Source of the DNA: Cladophialophora immunda
Lineage: Eukaryota; Ascomycota; Eurotiomycetes; Chaetothyriales; Herpotrichiellaceae
NCBI RefSeq assembly: GCF_000835495.1
Contig: NW_015622545.1
Location: forward strand, 1,566,777 to 1,630,776
Reading direction: 5' to 3'
Length of the DNA: 64,000 bases
Made by a program: the position numbers and the translations under genes. Shown here piece by piece: positions 32,853 to 43,919 of this stretch (position 1 is its first letter; every line of letters begins with the position of its first letter). The notes beneath the pieces were generated by a model. The model searched no databases. It was not told where the DNA came from and worked only from the letters and a program-made list of their open reading frames with translations.

Positions 32853-34379
32853 TTGGCCACTTCTGTAGTGTGTGTCTTTGTGTGTCGTTCTTCGGGCGTC
32901 GCTCGGTGTGAACTCGCAGTGTCAGCGTCGCAAGTCGGTCTAGAGCGTGTGAAGGTTGTAGAAAGAACAAAGAAACCCAGCTATCGGTGCGGTAGAAATC
33001 AAGTCTTCCGCAGTGACTTCGTGCACGCCAAGCATATGACACACGTGCCGTTCGTTTCGCCATCTCTTCACTCTTCTTTCGTTTTGCAGGCAGTTGGCCT
33101 ACCATCGGGCCACGTTTGTCCTGCTTGCGCCCACTGATATGCTATCTGCAACAACCCATGGGAACGAAAGCCCTTTGTTCCAGAGGCCGGAGGTGCCAAG
33201 GGCTTGGCAGTGCCAAGTTCCTCCTACTCCTGAGGACATCAATCAGTTCATTGTCTACGCTTTCGCTTGCCACTGGTACTCCTATGGGTTGCGCCTCTGT
33301 TACCCTTTTCCCTCTCTCCGGCCAATTTTCGCCTCCAAACGAGAAACTTGATGGTACGAGGACCGCCAGACGTCTGGCATCTTCGGAACTTCCTGCTACC
33401 ATCCGCCAATATCTACTGCTATCGAATAATATTGATTGGTCACGTTCAAAATTCATGGGCTGCGGTTTCTCATGACCAGAGACACCCCTTTCCTCAATAC
33501 CTTGGGCCCAACAAATCCCAGATTCAATACTTCCGGGCCAGGCTCCCATCCATATTCGAAATTGTTGTGAGAGGGGATCCTGGAGGTTGACTTCACGATG
33601 CCTGCCACCAAAATTCCCCTGTTTCATCGCCTTGCCCGCCTGGGTACCGAGGCTGATCTGGTTTCCTGGTCTCATCGAGATTTACCAGATCAGGATCCGT
33701 AGCCTGGGGAACCCAACTGTTACAAGACGCCATCCTGGGTCATCTTGTGGCCTCCAGCCCCTGTTCGTTTCTGCTGGGTTGCCTGCCCAGATAGCCTGCT
33801 CTTGATTTCCTTCATTGATTCTTGGGATCGCCTGGTATTTGCCAAATGGATCTTTCAATCATGCTTCGCGTTCCATCCTGGACCTTGAGGTCATTCAAGA
33901 GGCAAATCCCCTTCCGTACCCCCGTTTGTAGCATCGTCAGAGTTCCAGACTGTCCGTTCTTGCCGACCTTCAGGTGTTGCCCCTCCGTCCATTGATTTCA
34001 TAGGGATGGATGACATCGGCTTGATACTCACCTTCGAAACAGCTACAGAGCTTCCATCTGTGTCACATCTAACGCCATTCTGATCTGCTTGCTACTCCTC
34101 ACGTCCAGGGGCCAAATAGCGTCGACAGTAAGCGTATGGATGAGATCCGCTCTCATCATGTCATTCCCGGTGTGTACCAACTCATTGGCTCCTGGATCCT
34201 TGCTTTCGCCAGAGAAGCCCAGGCTGTTCATTGACGGTTCGCTTTTCCCTGCTCCTGGGTTCCCCCAGCTTGCAACTTGTCAACTGTCGGACTTATCATT
34301 GAATGCTCCAGGCCCAGGGAATCGGTGTTTGATTCACGAAGCGATTCCAATCTCGCTTCCTTAGTCTTTGCCTTGCCTT
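32853..34379. other. intergenic region
   Basis: No recognisable gene. A 177-codon frame on the minus strand (33142-33675) has an ATG but no family feature. The region ends where a retrotransposon Gag relic starts. Confidence 0.45.
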
Positions 34380-34381
34380 GT

Positions 34382-34725
34382 TCAGCATAATCCGCGCGCT
34401 GCTGCCGTGCTCCGGCCCCGGGGCTTTCGTACTTCTCTTGCAGTCAAAAAGTTTCCATTATTCCATATATCGCAGAGGTGTTTGAAGGCAAAGTGTGCAG
34501 GGGCAAAGGCTGGTGGGCAGTCCTCGACCACAACCCGCGCGTCGCCTTCTAAGCGGGAGGCAATGTATTCCACCTTGGCCAGCTCTTGTGCATCTTCAGT
34601 GTCGAAACGGATCCCAAAGATCAGATTCTTTTCAGCGTTCATTTTGTACACCATCTCTTGTTTCCAGCTCCTATATTTCGCTCTATCCCCAGAAATTCAA
34701 GGTTGGGGGGGAAGGGGGTCTGCAA
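34382..34725 (-). pseudogene. gypsy-type Gag fragment
   Basis: On the minus strand the sequence reads Y-R-S-W-K-Q-E-M, then an acidic strand and Y-I-A-S-R-L-E-G-D-A-R-V-V-V-E, the recurring core of gypsy-type Gag proteins in fungi. It is only about 110 codons, with a frame interruption at the 5' side and no zinc knuckle. No LTR or pol is adjacent. It is a short relic. Confidence 0.6.
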
Positions 34726-36760
34726 CTTTCATCATGCGGTAGCCTCCTCTATTTTGGGAGCTCGCGTAGCAAGGCTGCGGGGCGTTAGTTGTAGCTCAAT
34801 GGAGTATTATTATTCCGGCCCGACAAGGCTGGGTGGGAAAGGGGTGAGAGTGCGGTGCGTTTTCCAGGTCAACCAATCGGCTGAAGGATCACACCCGTTA
34901 CCATCGGCAGGAGGATAGAGGTTCTGCAAGATATCAGTCACAGATCTAATCGATGTGATCAGCCTCAATAAGCAACTAACTGATGAAATTGCAGTACGAA
35001 GGACTATCTCAAAGGTTGAGGCTCTGTTGTGCTGTGTGAACGAATCCAAACAGTCTCAGCCGCGCGAATCTTGACCCTTCTCTGAAAGTCTTCATCCAGT
35101 TCTTGGCCTGAGCAGGCCGGCGCCTGGTGATTGTCTTTTCGTCTTGTCTCCAGACTGGTCGACATGGATTGGATTCGCATCCCCCTATTCAATGCTCGAG
35201 CACCGAGTTGCAGACCACGCCTCGCACGACTAGGATGCCAATAGCAGCACCCCCTTCTCGGCCGATGGCCAAGCCCGTATTCCGGATATCAGATACGGCG
35301 TTTCATGGGAACGGAACAAGGGAACACTGTAAACAATGCAGAGATGAATGTCACTCGGTCCCTGCACATGCCATGCGCCAAAGTGGGGCGAGAGCTGGGC
35401 TGCGGACACGCCTGGACGGTTGCTGGGCTTGTCCTTTGTTGTTTTGCTACCATTTAGGTCAACACAATGAACAGCGGAAGATGAATGAGAGTGGAGCGAG
35501 GAGACAAGAAGGCGCTGGAGATCAGAGGAATGGATGATGCAAGTTTGGCTCTGCACTGACATGCAACAAACATCACCAGCTGGTGATATCTTTATGGCTG
35601 TATACTTTGGTGCAGGGAACAAAGCCCCTGCACTCCAGTGACCATCACACCACCAGACCAGCCTCGTCCCTTATTCCCTTGGCCAAATGATTGAGCCACA
35701 GCAAAGCGCCGTGTCTCGGCATGCAGATACCGATCTCCAAACGTAATCAACGATGGTACAATATCCACACCAAGCCAGAACGCCAGGTTGGAAGATTCCC
35801 CGCCCCGCCGCCTCCACGACTCCGGTCGTTGTGATCTGCCCGGTCCCATAGACCAACCACCTCGTGAACCCATGCAGCCCGGTCTTCCGCAGACACTCAT
35901 ACGCCGGGGTGGGTTCATCGCCGAGAGCACGAAGCGGAACCAGGGCCGAGTCCGCCAATGCATGCTCCATCCAGTCCCCACATCATCTTGTTGTTTTCAA
36001 TGGCTTGTCGATGAATCGCACGTTCCTCTTTCACCGTGTACGTTCCCCGAGAAATCCAGTGCGACATCTCCATATACTCGAGCCCGCCCTTGAAAGCATT
36101 CGACGCTCTCGTCACGCACTGCGGGATTGTTGGACATTTGCCTGAAGCGCGCAGTGGCCTGGACTAGCGTCAAGGTGGAAGCTCCAACTTGTTCTACTGG
36201 CGCACCAGACTCCATGCTCGGATAGCCGCCCTTGGCCAATCCGACCACTACTCGCTTTCCTCCCCCTCCGTCACCGCCCGTTCCCCCTGCTCGCTGCCGC
36301 CGTCGTAGACGTGGTACGTTCGTTTCGGGGGGGCCACCGTTGGTGACGGTCTGATTCGATGAAGACCGCAGTTGGTCTCGTGAGTCCCAGCTCACGCTGC
36401 TCAGATGCGGGAAAGACGTAAAGTTGCCGCTGATACCACATCGGAAGTCGTCCTCGTATATATTTTCTCTGGCACCGCCGATGCTGGAGTCCCGCTGAGA
36501 CGATTACTGGCCACGCTTGGGTTGATCTGGCTTCTTTCATCATAGCGATGCTCTCTGGTCAATCCTGGATGTGTGGGATCAGTGCCAATGTGTCTTACAG
36601 ATAGGATGTTTTCGGCGCTGTCGTGCTTGTGCTGATCTATGTATCTTGACAGAGCGTTGCCGTCGCCCGGATGGGGGGCAGGTTGGTGGTGAGCTTGTTG
36701 CCCGGAATGAAGCGTTTTGCTCCTGAATTCTGCCCCGTGTGCTCGCTTCCGCTGCTCTCA
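34726..36760. other. relic-rich stretch without an identifiable gene
   Basis: No intact gene. The minus strand between 35592 and 36540 has open frames of 90-130 codons that may be the eroded continuation of the RHS/TcC-like relic at 36770-37790, but similarity is not clear enough to claim. Confidence 0.4.
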
Positions 36761-36769
36761 ACAAGGTGA

Positions 36770-37790
36770 GAGACGGCATCGAGAAGTTGGTGACGATCTG
36801 GGCTGCTTTAGATGCTCTGGAGATTGTTGTCGACTGTGTATGTAGGTCGCGCTGAGGACCGTTGAACCAGGGACAGTAATTTGGGTGACCTGATCGACGG
36901 TATCGTATTCATTGACCGTTTGGTAGCTTCTTGGCTCCAGCGGTACTGGCTGTGACCAATCCAAGCTGTGTTTGTGCTTTCGAGCAAGGCTTGTCATTGG
37001 ATTGAAGCAATTCAAATTGTCTTTGAAATCAAACGCCTCGTACCCCTGCTTGGTCGCGTAATTCCACCGCCCTGATCCTGGTGTTGCCCAATTCTGGATT
37101 CGGCAGGGTCTCTCCATAGACCTTCAACTCCCGTAAAGCTTCATTACCATTTTACATATCGTGGGCATATGTCATCCGTTAGAGCCGGTCGTCCTCGGTA
37201 CGAAAGCCATCTCCCCGGGCACTCCAAGTCTGCATGGGCTTTGCTCCTACATCGAAGACGCACCATTTCTGGCCTGTTTCCGTCGTTGTCTCATGGATCA
37301 GCTGCCCGAGCATGCCAAAAGTATCCATCGCAGAAAGCCAACCTCTGGTGTCAATCAACCGCCTACGGTTGCCTTGAATATCTAGCACCGCTCTAGTCTC
37401 GTAGGATTCTTCTCCTGGTATGCCATTTATGTGCTGAGTCCGATTCTGCGCCCTAGCCAGGAAGTCGCGTCCCAGACTGTCCTGATAACTTACCAGAGGA
37501 GCTGCGGCGTGTACTGAAGTCTGCTCTGCGCACTCTTTCTGATCTGCATCCCCACTGCCAGACTCCCACAGTGCGTGCCATGTGAAGAGCCACCAAGGTC
37601 GTGGTACAAGAACCCGACCATGCGTCCCAGTGGATCATAGAACACAATAGGATTCACTCCGATTCCAGCGTCGAACTCGAAGTTAGCTCGCTCGGGGAAG
37701 AACGGCTCATGGGTTCGAATAAGCAGGCCTTTGTTGTTGTACACCGTTCAGCTTGTGCCGATCCATCGAGGAGAAATGTCGACTTGGCTC
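36770..37790 (-). pseudogene. TcC/RHS-repeat toxin-complex protein, broken
   Basis: Three collinear minus-strand stretches resemble the RHS/YD-repeat part of TcC-like insecticidal toxin-complex proteins, as found in some fungi. The first is around 37760-37600 (Y-N-N-K-G, E-P-F-F, then F-Y-D-P-L-G-R). The second is around 37490-37180 (S-L-G-R-D-F, L-D-I-Q-G-N, D-T-R-G). The third is around 37110-36840 (a Y-E-A-F-D-F-K-D-N-L block and a Y-D-x-x-D-Q-V-T-Q-I repeat). Order and spacing match one gene. The frame is broken by a TGA just before the first block and by shifts between blocks, and both ends are missing, including the variable C-terminal domain. It is a non-functional relic, perhaps of a laterally acquired gene. 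Confidence 0.65.
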
Positions 37791-39467
37791 ATCTCCGAAT
37801 TCCAAATGGTATGAATGGTTTTTCAACGGTGCATAGGAACGGCTGCATTGTGGCTCCCGTACATCGCAGGCGCTTGCATTTGTGTCGGTGCTGCATTCAT
37901 GCATCATGAAGGACCTGTCGCAGTTCTTGATGCGCCCAGCTGATCGTCATCCACTCCATCTTTTCCTTTGACGTCTAGCAAAGCTGCCCAAAAGCTACGA
38001 TCCCGGTGCTGAAATGGCTCCTGCGACAAATGATGGCATCATCCGACTTTGGACCTCATGTCATCCCATCTGTTAATGTTTCACAAAGGCGAGCGAACAT
38101 AGTCAATAAGACAAAACAAAACAAAGCACAGCATAGTCAGTCGGTAAGTGCGTGGTGTGCATCGAGAACAAAACAAAACAATGCACCGCACTGCGCTGTG
38201 ACTACGGTGGCCAGACTGCGCTGGCCAGACTGCGCTGAACTGACTGCGCTACACTGACTGCGCTGTAACTGCGCTGCGCCGCCCACTCGGTCCAACAACT
38301 CCTTATGGCTCACTCTCCATCCAACGTCCAATCCAACCCCACGCTTTTGTTCGACATCTCCCAGACAAACGAGAATTCCTAGCCAGCTATCGAATCTAGG
38401 GGCGGGGTCGCTGACTAACTTCTACTGTCGAAGCTGGTGGAGGATCGACGGATGACCAACACAGATATCCAGGATGCACAAGACTCCATGAGCATCGCAT
38501 TCGCCTACACAGCAAGAGGCCATCAAGAGATTGAAGACACGCCAACATGGATATCTCGACGGAACAGAACCGGTCCGGTCAACAGATTGTCTTGTCTTAG
38601 GGGGGAATTTTCATTATTGAGGCGCGGATTGACGTAGCTCTTTGCTTGGAAAGAAGACTTGGAAAGAGAGATGGGGAACGCTCTTCGTGTCTTTGATTTG
38701 ATCAATACCAAGTACCAAGACCGTGAGGTTTCCTGTCATGTGCATACATCGCTGGGGTCTAATCAGGCACTCAGTTGATTATCTCAGACGCGCGATCGAA
38801 GACTGGCAGACATCGCGATACCTTTGTCAACTATCGAGGGATGTGCCTGGTGTGTGAGGATCTGCATTCATGAGTTCCAGGCAATTTTCACAAGTTGAAA
38901 TAGTCGTTCTCTTCAAATGTCCTATAGCGCCTGGCATAGCTAGACAGACAGAGATTCCTCGCTCCAGTTCCGGGTCTTTGGATTTCCCCCCAGGTAGCCT
39001 TGTATGTCTACAGTGGCTGGCTAACAAGGGCCACATCCACGTACGCAATGAGCTGGAGAGGGAGCACACATGAAACAAGGCCTTGCCGCCGAGAAATCCA
39101 AGTTGGCAGTCGAATGAAGAAAGCGTTGGCCGGCCAAGCATAGATGAAGCAAGGCTTTACGACTGAAGACAGAGTTGGCGGCCAAGCACAGATTAGGCAA
39201 GGCTCTACCGCACCAACCACAACATGTCGGCGATCAACCAAAGGGCAACTCTTCCTCTACCATGGGTTCCTCACTCTTGACTCTCTACCGTGTGCCCTCT
39301 TACCATCCGTTGCCACCGCTTCAACTACTTCAAGGTCCTCTCTCGCCTCCTTCCGACCTCTCTTACTCCTCCTTGTCTCTATAAACACTGTCCTCCTCCT
39401 CCAATCCTCAAGATCTACAACATCTTCTTCGTTTTTCGCCCTCGCTGTCTCGCTCTACCACGTAACC
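37791..39467. other. intergenic region with small repeats
   Basis: No supported gene. It contains a degenerate GACTGCGCT repeat (about 38190-38280) and two copies of a GCCAAGCAYAGAT-like segment (about 39133 and 39181). The methyltransferase promoter, with a TCTATAAAC TATA-like box near 39378, is at the right end. Confidence 0.45.
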
Positions 39468-40568
39468 ATGGATTCTGCTCCGCCTCCGCCTCCGCCTCCT
39501 CCTCCTCCTGACGTGATGCCTGAAAACCACTACATGACGGCACTCGAGGCACAGGAGAGATTTGACAGGCGTGCTGACAATTACGACTTCCTCTACGCCC
39601 TCGACCGCCTCTCTCTCCCATACTTTATCCAAGTGGCCAACCTCCAGTCCACTGAAACTGTTCTCGACCTTGGCTGTGGTATTGGCTGGAATGCTCACCT
39701 TGCTGCGCCCCGTTGCCGGTATGTCATTGGGATCGACATCAGTGGGCGATGTTGCCAGCAGGCGATCCAGACTGCCGATGAACAACGTCTCCGTAACGTC
39801 GCCTTCGCCCAAGCCGACATGACCACCGTGAGTAGGCTCCGGCACGGTATCGACAACGCCAAGGCCTTGACCAGAGCCCCTTCTGGCCCTTCGACTCGAG
39901 CCCCGGAGCTCGCATCTGACATTCCTGACGACGTTCCTCACCGATTCGACGTGGTCCTCCTCTGCGGTGTTATCCAGATCCTCGTCCCTGAACGCCGACG
40001 TGGATTGCTCTGTATGATCCGCGATTACTTCCTCCGTCCTCATGGACGTATTGTGCTCACCTGGCCAAACCCCACAACCTCCTACGCGACACACGCCATT
40101 GCCTATCGCATCCGCCCCACCCCCGCGCCACCACGAGATACGGTCAAACTCACCCTCAAGGAATTCTTTGGCAGCGCGGCCGACGAGGAACGTGCTCGAG
40201 AGGACCTTCAGGAAATGGCCATGGCCATGTCCCTCGACCTACAACCCGACACCCACTCCTATCCTCGCTGGCAGGAGCTTGGTATGACCAACAGATACGC
40301 CGAGGTGCTGACACTGGCCCGGGAGAAGGCGATGACACGCCACCCTGACCCCCGATTCATCCAACTGGAACGGGTGAACCGATTGAATTCCGCGATACGA
40401 CGGCTGGAAATTAGCCACATGGACCCAGATGTAATCGAGGGCCCTAACGACCTTGTGGCATACCACCGTGTACACTCGAAGCTACAACAGCATCGTGAGC
40501 GTTTTCAGGTAGTCTCGGTGTATTCTATTACTCAGGTTCTTGGGGTCCTTACCCGCCAGGCCCACTAG
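39468..40568 (+). CDS. class I SAM-dependent methyltransferase
   Basis: Predicted 366-residue protein. ATG 39468 is chosen because it lies about 90 bases after a TATA-like box and opens with a short poly-proline tract (5-14) leading into the domain; the longer upstream frame has no such features. Motif I is V-L-D-L-G-C-G-I-G-W-N (65-75), followed by V-I-G-I-D-I-S (86-92), the acidic end of strand 2 that holds the ribose of S-adenosylmethionine, and A-Q-A-D-M for motif II. F-D-V-V-L-L-C-G-V-I-Q and a P-H-G-R-I-V-L-T-W strand complete a Rossmann-like fold. The C-terminal 130 residues are helical and not family-specific. Substrate unknown. A GTAGTC near the 3' end could be an unused donor; the stop at 40566 is accepted. 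Confidence 0.8.
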   Translation: MDSAPPPPPPPPPPDVMPENHYMTALEAQERFDRRADNYDFLYALDRLSLPYFIQVANLQSTETVLDLGCGIGWNAHLAAPRCRYVIGIDISGRCCQQAIQTADEQRLRNVAFAQADMTTVSRLRHGIDNAKALTRAPSGPSTRAPELASDIPDDVPHRFDVVLLCGVIQILVPERRRGLLCMIRDYFLRPHGRIVLTWPNPTTSYATHAIAYRIRPTPAPPRDTVKLTLKEFFGSAADEERAREDLQEMAMAMSLDLQPDTHSYPRWQELGMTNRYAEVLTLAREKAMTRHPDPRFIQLERVNRLNSAIRRLEISHMDPDVIEGPNDLVAYHRVHSKLQQHRERFQVVSVYSITQVLGVLTRQAH

Positions 40569-41264
40569 GAGATCGTCTTCCTTCATCCGTCCTGCTTCCG
40601 GGTGGCTGAACGGGTGCTACTTGATCGGTGTTTGTACAACCAGCGAACGCAGCGATTGTCATCAGCGGCTTTTCCCTAAGCCTTGACGAGACCAACTGTC
40701 CCCACTAGTGAGTTAGATAGACAATCAATCAATCAATCAAGTTGGTCCCACACTATGGAGAGCGCCACGTGTAGAGTCAGATTGTAGGTCAGCATCAGAA
40801 GCGGGTACAAGAGCTCGAATATGGTCGTGTTCAAGCTTAATGTCGTTGACCTCAGGTGCTCAGCAACCCGCCCGCGTCCAAGGTCGAGGTCACGTAACGT
40901 GCACAACGCTGTCCACACCCACGCCCACGCTCACGCTCAAAACCACGAGATGTGCGCGCACGGAAGCATGCAACTGCGACTACACAGTCTGCTGCCAGTG
41001 CGCGAACAATCACTCGAGATCCGATCCGCCAGAGAGATTGATTGCAGGGGCCGCAATCCACCTGGGAGGCTGTAAGCGGTGGTTCAGCGAAATGTTGGTG
41101 TGCCAAGACAGCTCAAAGCCACAATTGACAAAATGCAGCAAGCTCCAGGGGTGATTACGAGTCCCCCGGCTGTGGTTGAACTGCTGAGAAACCGCAAGTT
41201 ATGCTTTGCTGCATTATCCAAAAAGCAGAGACTCCCCATACCCAGTAAACGTATGCTTGCTGTT
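40569..41264. other. intergenic region
   Basis: No supported gene. A (CAAT)n tract lies near 40722-40740. Confidence 0.45.
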
Positions 41265-41510
41265 TCCTGTTTCCAATGCTGTCACTATCGCTATCGCTGG
41301 TCCTGCTCTCGCTGCTGTCGCCATTGCAGTCGCTGTTCCTGTTCCCGTCGCTGAAACTGTAGCTGTCGCTGTTCCCGCTTCTGTTACTATCACTATCGCT
41401 GTCACTGTTCCTGTTCCCGTTGCTCTTGCTATCGCTGCCGCTTCTCCCCTTCCTGCTATTGCTGTCGCTATTCCTGTTCCCGTTGTCGTTGCTACAGCTG
41501 TCCGCGTATC
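41265..41510 (+). repeat. degenerate GCTGTYGCTGTTCCTGTTCC repeat
   Basis: Runs of imperfect 6- and 12-18-base units rich in GCTGTCGCT and CCTGTTCCC. On the plus strand it reads as an A/V/P repeat and stays open, but looks like a simple repeat and not a protein family. Confidence 0.7.
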
Positions 41511-42049
41511 GAATGCAACTGCTGGAACTCCTGGAACTGCTGCTGATGCGATGTATGTGTACTCAATGGACGGTGGCAAGCAGATCTTCCAGTCTAAACC
41601 GACATATCTCCATGTCGATCGATAGTCAGACATGGTTGGTTGGTTGCCGTACGGGAGTGACTGCTTCTTGAATCCGTACCGAGTCTTCCTGGCTGCGGTC
41701 TGTGAGGTAGCACGAAGGACTATATTTCGAAGACCTAGAGATGAAGAACGCTTCGAGAGAGACGAAGGGAGGGAGGGAGGAAGGGAGGGCGGAAGGGGTC
41801 GAAGCGAGGGATACATTCCTCCCGTCTGAGACCCTCCCGTCTGAGAGAGATTGGGACTGGGACTGAGGGCAGGTCAACGTAGGGCAGGGCAAGGCAAGTC
41901 GTTTTCCGCTGCTGTAGCCCACAGCTCTTAGGGAGTCAACGGGAATCCTGGATACAAGGCGATGTGGTGCGGCAAAGAATGGCGTCGTCGTGGTGGCGCT
42001 GGGCTTGTCTGAGAACGACATCAACTCCGTCTTCGGCTGCCATAGTTTC
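41511..42049. other. intergenic region
   Basis: Nothing supported. A purine-rich GGGAGGGAGG segment lies near 41768-41795. Confidence 0.4.
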
Positions 42050-42310
42050 GTCTGATACTTTCAACACCTCCTGCAAGCCTAACGTGATGTGTCCGGCGAG
42101 TGTAGCATGCGAAATATGGGTGATGGCCTAGAGGCTGCTCGAGTATTGTCTATTGACGGTGTGGAATGTGGTAGTAACCGGAAAACCTACGTGATTTAGA
42201 GCCATGTGACCTGTTTGGGCAAATCTAAGTTTAGCCAGTACGTTGCCGATGAGCACATCCTGAACGTCGCCAGGCTGAATACCAGCACCTAGCACCGCCG
42301 CTCTTATCAC
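42050..42310 (-). pseudogene. 3-ketoacyl-CoA thiolase fragment
   Basis: The minus strand reads V-I-R-A-A-V with I-Q-P-G-D-V-Q-D-V-L-I-G-N-V-L, then H-V-G-F-P-V-T-T-T-F-H-T-V-N-R-Q-Y-S-S-S-L. That is the N-terminal part of peroxisomal-type thiolases up to the nucleophile. The catalytic cysteine of N-R-Q-C-S-S is a tyrosine here, and a TAG stop follows where a glutamine would be expected; the frame continues with A-I-T-H-I-S for a short way. The rest of the enzyme is absent. Only about 260 bases survive, next to an RRM-protein fragment on the same strand. Confidence 0.75.
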
Positions 42311-42436
42311 CTATCTTTGTATTAGGGTTGGTAGGGAAATAGTGAGACCGTCGCACGGTACATCGCCCCAAGCCATCATCGACGCAGACGGGAAGATGGT
42401 GATGCACTGGCGCAAGCTGAAGCGGACGCACATGGA

Positions 42437-42860
42437 GCGCACCATCCTTGGTATGCGGGTCCAACATGATTGAGCAGGCAACATCTGTGACCGTCAATGT
42501 CCCTGATTCACAGATCATGACCACGGCTACCCACCACGACAGCGAATGAACCAGACGAGTCACAGAATGTCATTAGACTGTTCCCATCGATGTGACCACG
42601 GCTGCCCGCCACGACACAACCCAGTCATCAAACATGAACCAGACAAGCAACAGAACGAGACTGTTCCTATCAATGTCCCTTCGATGTCTCTCATTTATAA
42701 CCCTAGGGATCAAGCATGATCGAGGCGTACAATAGAAGTAACACCATACTTCTCGAAAAGGCGGGAGACATCGACTTCAGCGAGACGGAGGTGAATTCCA
42801 GCCACGAAGAGATGGGAGCCAGTGTTCGAGACATCCTCGTCCGCGTCGTTCATGCTGGTG
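42437..42860 (-). pseudogene. Tra2-like RRM protein fragment, interrupted
   Basis: The minus strand from about 42854 reads G-S-H-L-F-V-A-G-I-H, then S-R-L-F-E-K-Y-G, the RNP2 strand and first helix of an RNA-recognition motif like that of Tra2-type splicing proteins. The frame then ends. About 235 bases later (42481-42437) it resumes with I-M-L-D-P-H-T-K, the expected next strand. The inserted DNA is made largely of two related segments (42520-42588 and 42594-42672), so the motif seems to have been split by an insertion. RNP1 is not seen intact. Confidence 0.55.
42520..42672. repeat. direct repeat pair inside the RRM relic
   Basis: Two copies of a segment running from GACCACGGCT through the shared blocks ATGAACCAGAC, CACAGAA and GACTGTTCC to ATGT, about 70-80 bases each. 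Confidence 0.6.
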
Positions 42861-43919
42861 TCGGACAGAGGTGGCGATCTATATTCCAAAGGGTCAGAAC
42901 GTTGGGCGAAACACTTTCCAACCTGCCTTGACCGAGAAACAGAGTCAGGTAAAGCAGCCGCGCAGAAGGCCTTGGGAGAGGCGTCGGACTGGTGCCTTGC
43001 GAGTATTGCCCAGCGTTGCCACTCGCAAAAGCGGGTGCGGAAGACGAAGGGATAGATCCAGAAGAAACGGCGGTTGGTTGTTGAAGAGAGCTTGCGTTGC
43101 CCGCTCTGCCCCCAAGCATCATGTACTGTCCCGTTCCCGCTCTCTGAAAATCCGCGCTAGGATCCGGGAATTCATATTCCAACCCCTCCACCGTCTGACG
43201 GTCGTTGCTACCGGCCAAATTACACACGAACATGTCGGGAAATGTCGTCTGTCTCTTCAATTATGGAGCGAACCGCATCCACGGGCCAAAGACACAAGCC
43301 CAATTGGCGCTTGAAAAGTTGGCCGGCCAGTGGGTGGTTGTTGGACTTGGTATCAACGCTGACACGTCTCGTGCTGGAGGCTTTCGAGAAACGCATCCAA
43401 ACCTCTTGCGGAAAGGGTGAAGTGGTATACTAGGAGCCGTGATTGTAGCGGCTGCGGATCGACGATCGAGGTCAGTTGCCTCCTGGGGAGAGGGGAGAGG
43501 GGAGATTGCACGAGTTAGCAGCTACATACCAGACACACATGCACAACGCCCCGGAGAAGATAGGCACCGTATGCTGACACTGCAAGTCAGCGCCAGCCTG
43601 TCTCCACCCTCATGTTGACTGATGCAGCTTCTGTAACTGCTGTTGCTGCTATGGAAGAATGTAGAGCAGGCAAAGAATGCAGAGAAGGCAAAGAATGACG
43701 CGACGAGGCACTGCATGCGCTGCGGCACAACTGCGCTGTCGACCAAGTAACCTTCTCAGACAGTCAGCCTTTTGTACTACAATCCATCAATTCAAGCGCA
43801 TAGCGTGATACCGAACCAGAAGAAAAAATACCTCTGCAACTTGCTCTACATGCCTCAATCTGCGTCAACGTCAATACCAAATCGGTCAAGGTCATCGCAG
43901 CACACCAACTCAAGAGCAG
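42861..43919. other. unassigned stretch
   Basis: The minus-strand frame 43260-42850 (136 codons, serine- and proline-rich) may be further N-terminal sequence of the RRM relic or another captured fragment. It was not recognised. Confidence 0.35.

Noticed and set aside
33142..33675. 177-codon open frame with ATG on the minus strand
   Set aside because: No recognisable feature, no paralogue, no promoter-like sequence; chance frames of this size occur in the window.
34787..34812. tRNA-like sequence (TAGCTCAATGGAG)
   Set aside because: Resembles an A box only; no T-arm or acceptor pairing within a tRNA length.
41206..41625. A/V/P-repeat protein
   Set aside because: It is the translation of a degenerate simple repeat; no family feature at either end.
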